Positions 6,943-7,999 of a DNA stretch of 7,999 nucleotides are shown piece after piece (the first letter of the stretch is position 1; the number at the start of each line of letters is the position of its first letter). The translations under genes were made by a program, and so were the position numbers. Source of the stretch: Pseudomonadota bacterium (GTDB lineage: Bacteria > Pseudomonadota > Alphaproteobacteria > Rhizobiales > Beijerinckiaceae); the NCBI GenBank assembly GCA_023422485.1, contig JAGTAM010000607.1, positions 1 through 7,999 on the forward strand, read 5' to 3'. The notes under the pieces were generated by a model, which was not told the origin of the DNA, ran no database searches, and worked only from the letters and a program-made list of their open reading frames with translations.

Positions 6943-7830
6943 TCAAATCACCGGTACGCCGCGGCCCTTGGCCTGATCGTTCGGCTCGACGTGAATCACG
7001 ACGACCGCGCCCTCGATCTCCGCCTCGATGACTTCCTCCAGCCGGTCGCAGATCGCATGGGACTGGAACACCGTCATCTCGCCCGGCACGACGAGGTGAA
7101 AGTCGATGAAGGTGGCGCTGCCGGCGTGGCGGGTGCGCACGTCGTGCGCCTCCAGCGCCCCCTCGCTATGGGCCGAGATCAGGCCGCGGATGCGGGTGAC
7201 CATCTCGGGCGAGGCGGCCTGATCCATGAGGCCGTTGACCGAATCGCGCACCATGGTCCAGCCCGACCACAGGATGTTGAGGGCGACCAAACCCGCCACG
7301 ATCGGATCCAGCACCAGGGTTCCGGTGGCGAGGACGAGCCCGAGGCCGACGAGCACGCCGCACGAGGTCACCACGTCGGCGAGGATGTGGCGGGCGTCGG
7401 CGATGAGGGCGGGCGAGCGCAGCTGCCGGCCGCGCCGGAACAGAAGCAGCGCCCAGACCGCGTTGATGACGGTGGCGACGGCGTTGACCGCGAGACCCAG
7501 CGCCGGAGCGTCGAGCGGCTTCGGGTCGAGGATGCCGAAATAGGCCTCGCGCAGGATGAGCAAGGCGGCGACGATGACGAGCGCCCCCTCGATCACCGCG
7601 GAGAAGTACTCGGCCTTGTGGTGGCCGTAGGGGTGGTCCTCGTCGGCCGGCTGCGCGGCGACGCGCACGGCCAGGAAGGCGCAGGCCGCGGCCACGACGT
7701 TGATGATGCTCTCCAGCGCATCGGAATAGAGCGCGAGGCTGCCGGTGAGCCAGTAGGCTGAAAATTTCAGCGCGGTGACGAGCACGCCGACGGCGGCGCT
7801 CGCCAGGGCGGCCTTCTCGGTTCCGGTCAT
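6943..7830 (-). CDS. Cation diffusion facilitator (CDF) family metal transporter
   Basis: An inner-membrane divalent-metal/proton antiporter of the YiiP (FieF) type, probably a dimer exporting Zn, Fe, Mn or a similar ion. At 295 residues it has a usual length, with six predicted membrane helices across about 8-195 and a cytoplasmic CDF C-terminal domain at about 205-285. Aligned to E. coli YiiP from memory, offset five residues in the membrane part, the transport site has E40 and N44 in helix 2 (YSDALESIIN) where YiiP has D45 and D49, and H148 and D152 in helix 5 (HILAD) as in YiiP. The second site D63, H66, H70 (DEDHPYGHHKAE) is conserved. In the cytoplasmic domain H229, H245, H258 and H280 are kept, with E282 in place of YiiP D285. 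The ATG at 7830 follows the weak ribosome-binding sequence TGAAG. Family is certain; metal is not. The altered transport site argues against assuming Zn/Fe by homology. Confidence 0.95.
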   Translation of the reverse strand: MTGTEKAALASAAVGVLVTALKFSAYWLTGSLALYSDALESIINVVAAACAFLAVRVAAQPADEDHPYGHHKAEYFSAVIEGALVIVAALLILREAYFGILDPKPLDAPALGLAVNAVATVINAVWALLLFRRGRQLRSPALIADARHILADVVTSCGVLVGLGLVLATGTLVLDPIVAGLVALNILWSGWTMVRDSVNGLMDQAASPEMVTRIRGLISAHSEGALEAHDVRTRHAGSATFIDFHLVVPGEMTVFQSHAICDRLEEVIEAEIEGAVVVIHVEPNDQAKGRGVPVI

Positions 7831-7841
7831 GCGACTTCAGA

Positions 7842-7864
7842 GGCGGGGAGGGGACAGCCCCGCC
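7842..7864 (-). other. GC-rich hairpin just upstream of the CDF gene
   Basis: GGCGGGG at 7842-7848 and its exact reverse complement CCCCGCC at 7858-7864 can form a seven-pair stem with a nine-base loop. It lies between the stop of the gene at the right edge (7903) and the CDF start (7830), ending about 12 bases before the ATG. No T run follows. It could act as a terminator for the preceding gene, a leader structure affecting translation of the transporter, or nothing. Confidence 0.35.
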
Positions 7865-7902
7865 CTTACGATCCGCGCCCCCGGAAGGCCACGGCAAAGG
7901 TT

Positions 7903-7999
7903 TTAGCTCGGGCTATCGTCGTCCGAGGCCGCCGCCTGCGCGGTCGCGGGGAGGCGACCGCGGGCGATCTCCCTCGCGCGGGATCGCTCGGCCTTCTCG
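7903..7999 (-). CDS. C-terminal end of an unidentified protein
   Basis: A minus-strand frame is open from the right edge to a TAA at 7903-7905, giving about 31 codons. The residues begin EKAERSRAREIARGR, a charged helical-looking stretch, and end in an Ala- then Asp/Ser-rich tail (AAASDDDSPS). The composition looks like a disordered C-terminal tail of a real gene on the same strand as all the others, but too little is visible to name it. It could also be chance open frame in GC-rich DNA. Confidence 0.4.
   Translation of the reverse strand, partial: EKAERSRAREIARGRLPATAQAAASDDDSPS

Noticed and set aside
6917..6946. TTG at 6946 as the methyltransferase start, overlapping the CDF stop
   Set aside because: The TTGA overlap would suit translational coupling, but the added ten residues look non-coding and the ATG at 6916 has AGGG at good spacing.
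1..7999. A novel multi-gene system, CRISPR array, mobile element or RNA gene
   Set aside because: All gene-length regions are accounted for by common families. I saw no array of regular repeats, no transposase or integrase, no long terminal inverted repeats and no tRNA or rRNA sequence.

Overview
The window is GC-rich, with strong G/C bias at third codon positions, and carries a single run of co-directional genes, all on the minus strand. The protein sequences (a 490-residue GatB with a DLNRSGVALMEIV signature, multi-PAS GGDEF-EAL proteins, Rhizobiales-style GGDEF and CDF proteins) fit an alphaproteobacterium of the Hyphomicrobiales, with Methylobacterium/Methylorubrum as the best guess. The genus is inferred from sequence feel, not from a database search.

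In transcription order (right to left) the layout is: (1) the last ~31 codons of an unrecognised gene entering from the right edge and ending at 7903; (2) a cation diffusion facilitator (CDF) transporter, 6943-7830; (3) a class I SAM-dependent methyltransferase, 6134-6916; (4) gatB, subunit B of the Asp/Glu-tRNA amidotransferase, 4587-6059; (5) a ~355-bp, comparatively AT-rich intergenic stretch holding short direct repeats; (6) a 999-residue GAF-PAS-PAS-PAS-GGDEF-EAL protein, 1232-4231; (7) a 142-bp gap with a perfect 7-bp inverted repeat and an AT-rich palindrome; (8) a GGDEF diguanylate cyclase starting at 1089 whose reading frame stays open through the left edge.

Functionally there are two blocks. 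The right block (transporter, methyltransferase, gatB) is tightly spaced and could be co-transcribed, but the three products have no obvious shared pathway. The left block is a pair of cyclic-di-GMP enzymes: a large sensor protein with intact motifs for both synthesis and hydrolysis, followed by a smaller cyclase with an intact GGEEF signature but no RxxD inhibitory site. Together they could set a local c-di-GMP level in response to signals sensed by the GAF/PAS modules.

I saw no RNA genes, CRISPR array, insertion sequence, phage or defence genes, and nothing I would call a new biological system. The observations most worth a second look are the possible frameshift at the 3' end of the small cyclase, the non-canonical transport-site residues of the CDF protein, and the repeat-bearing leader of the large GGDEF-EAL gene.
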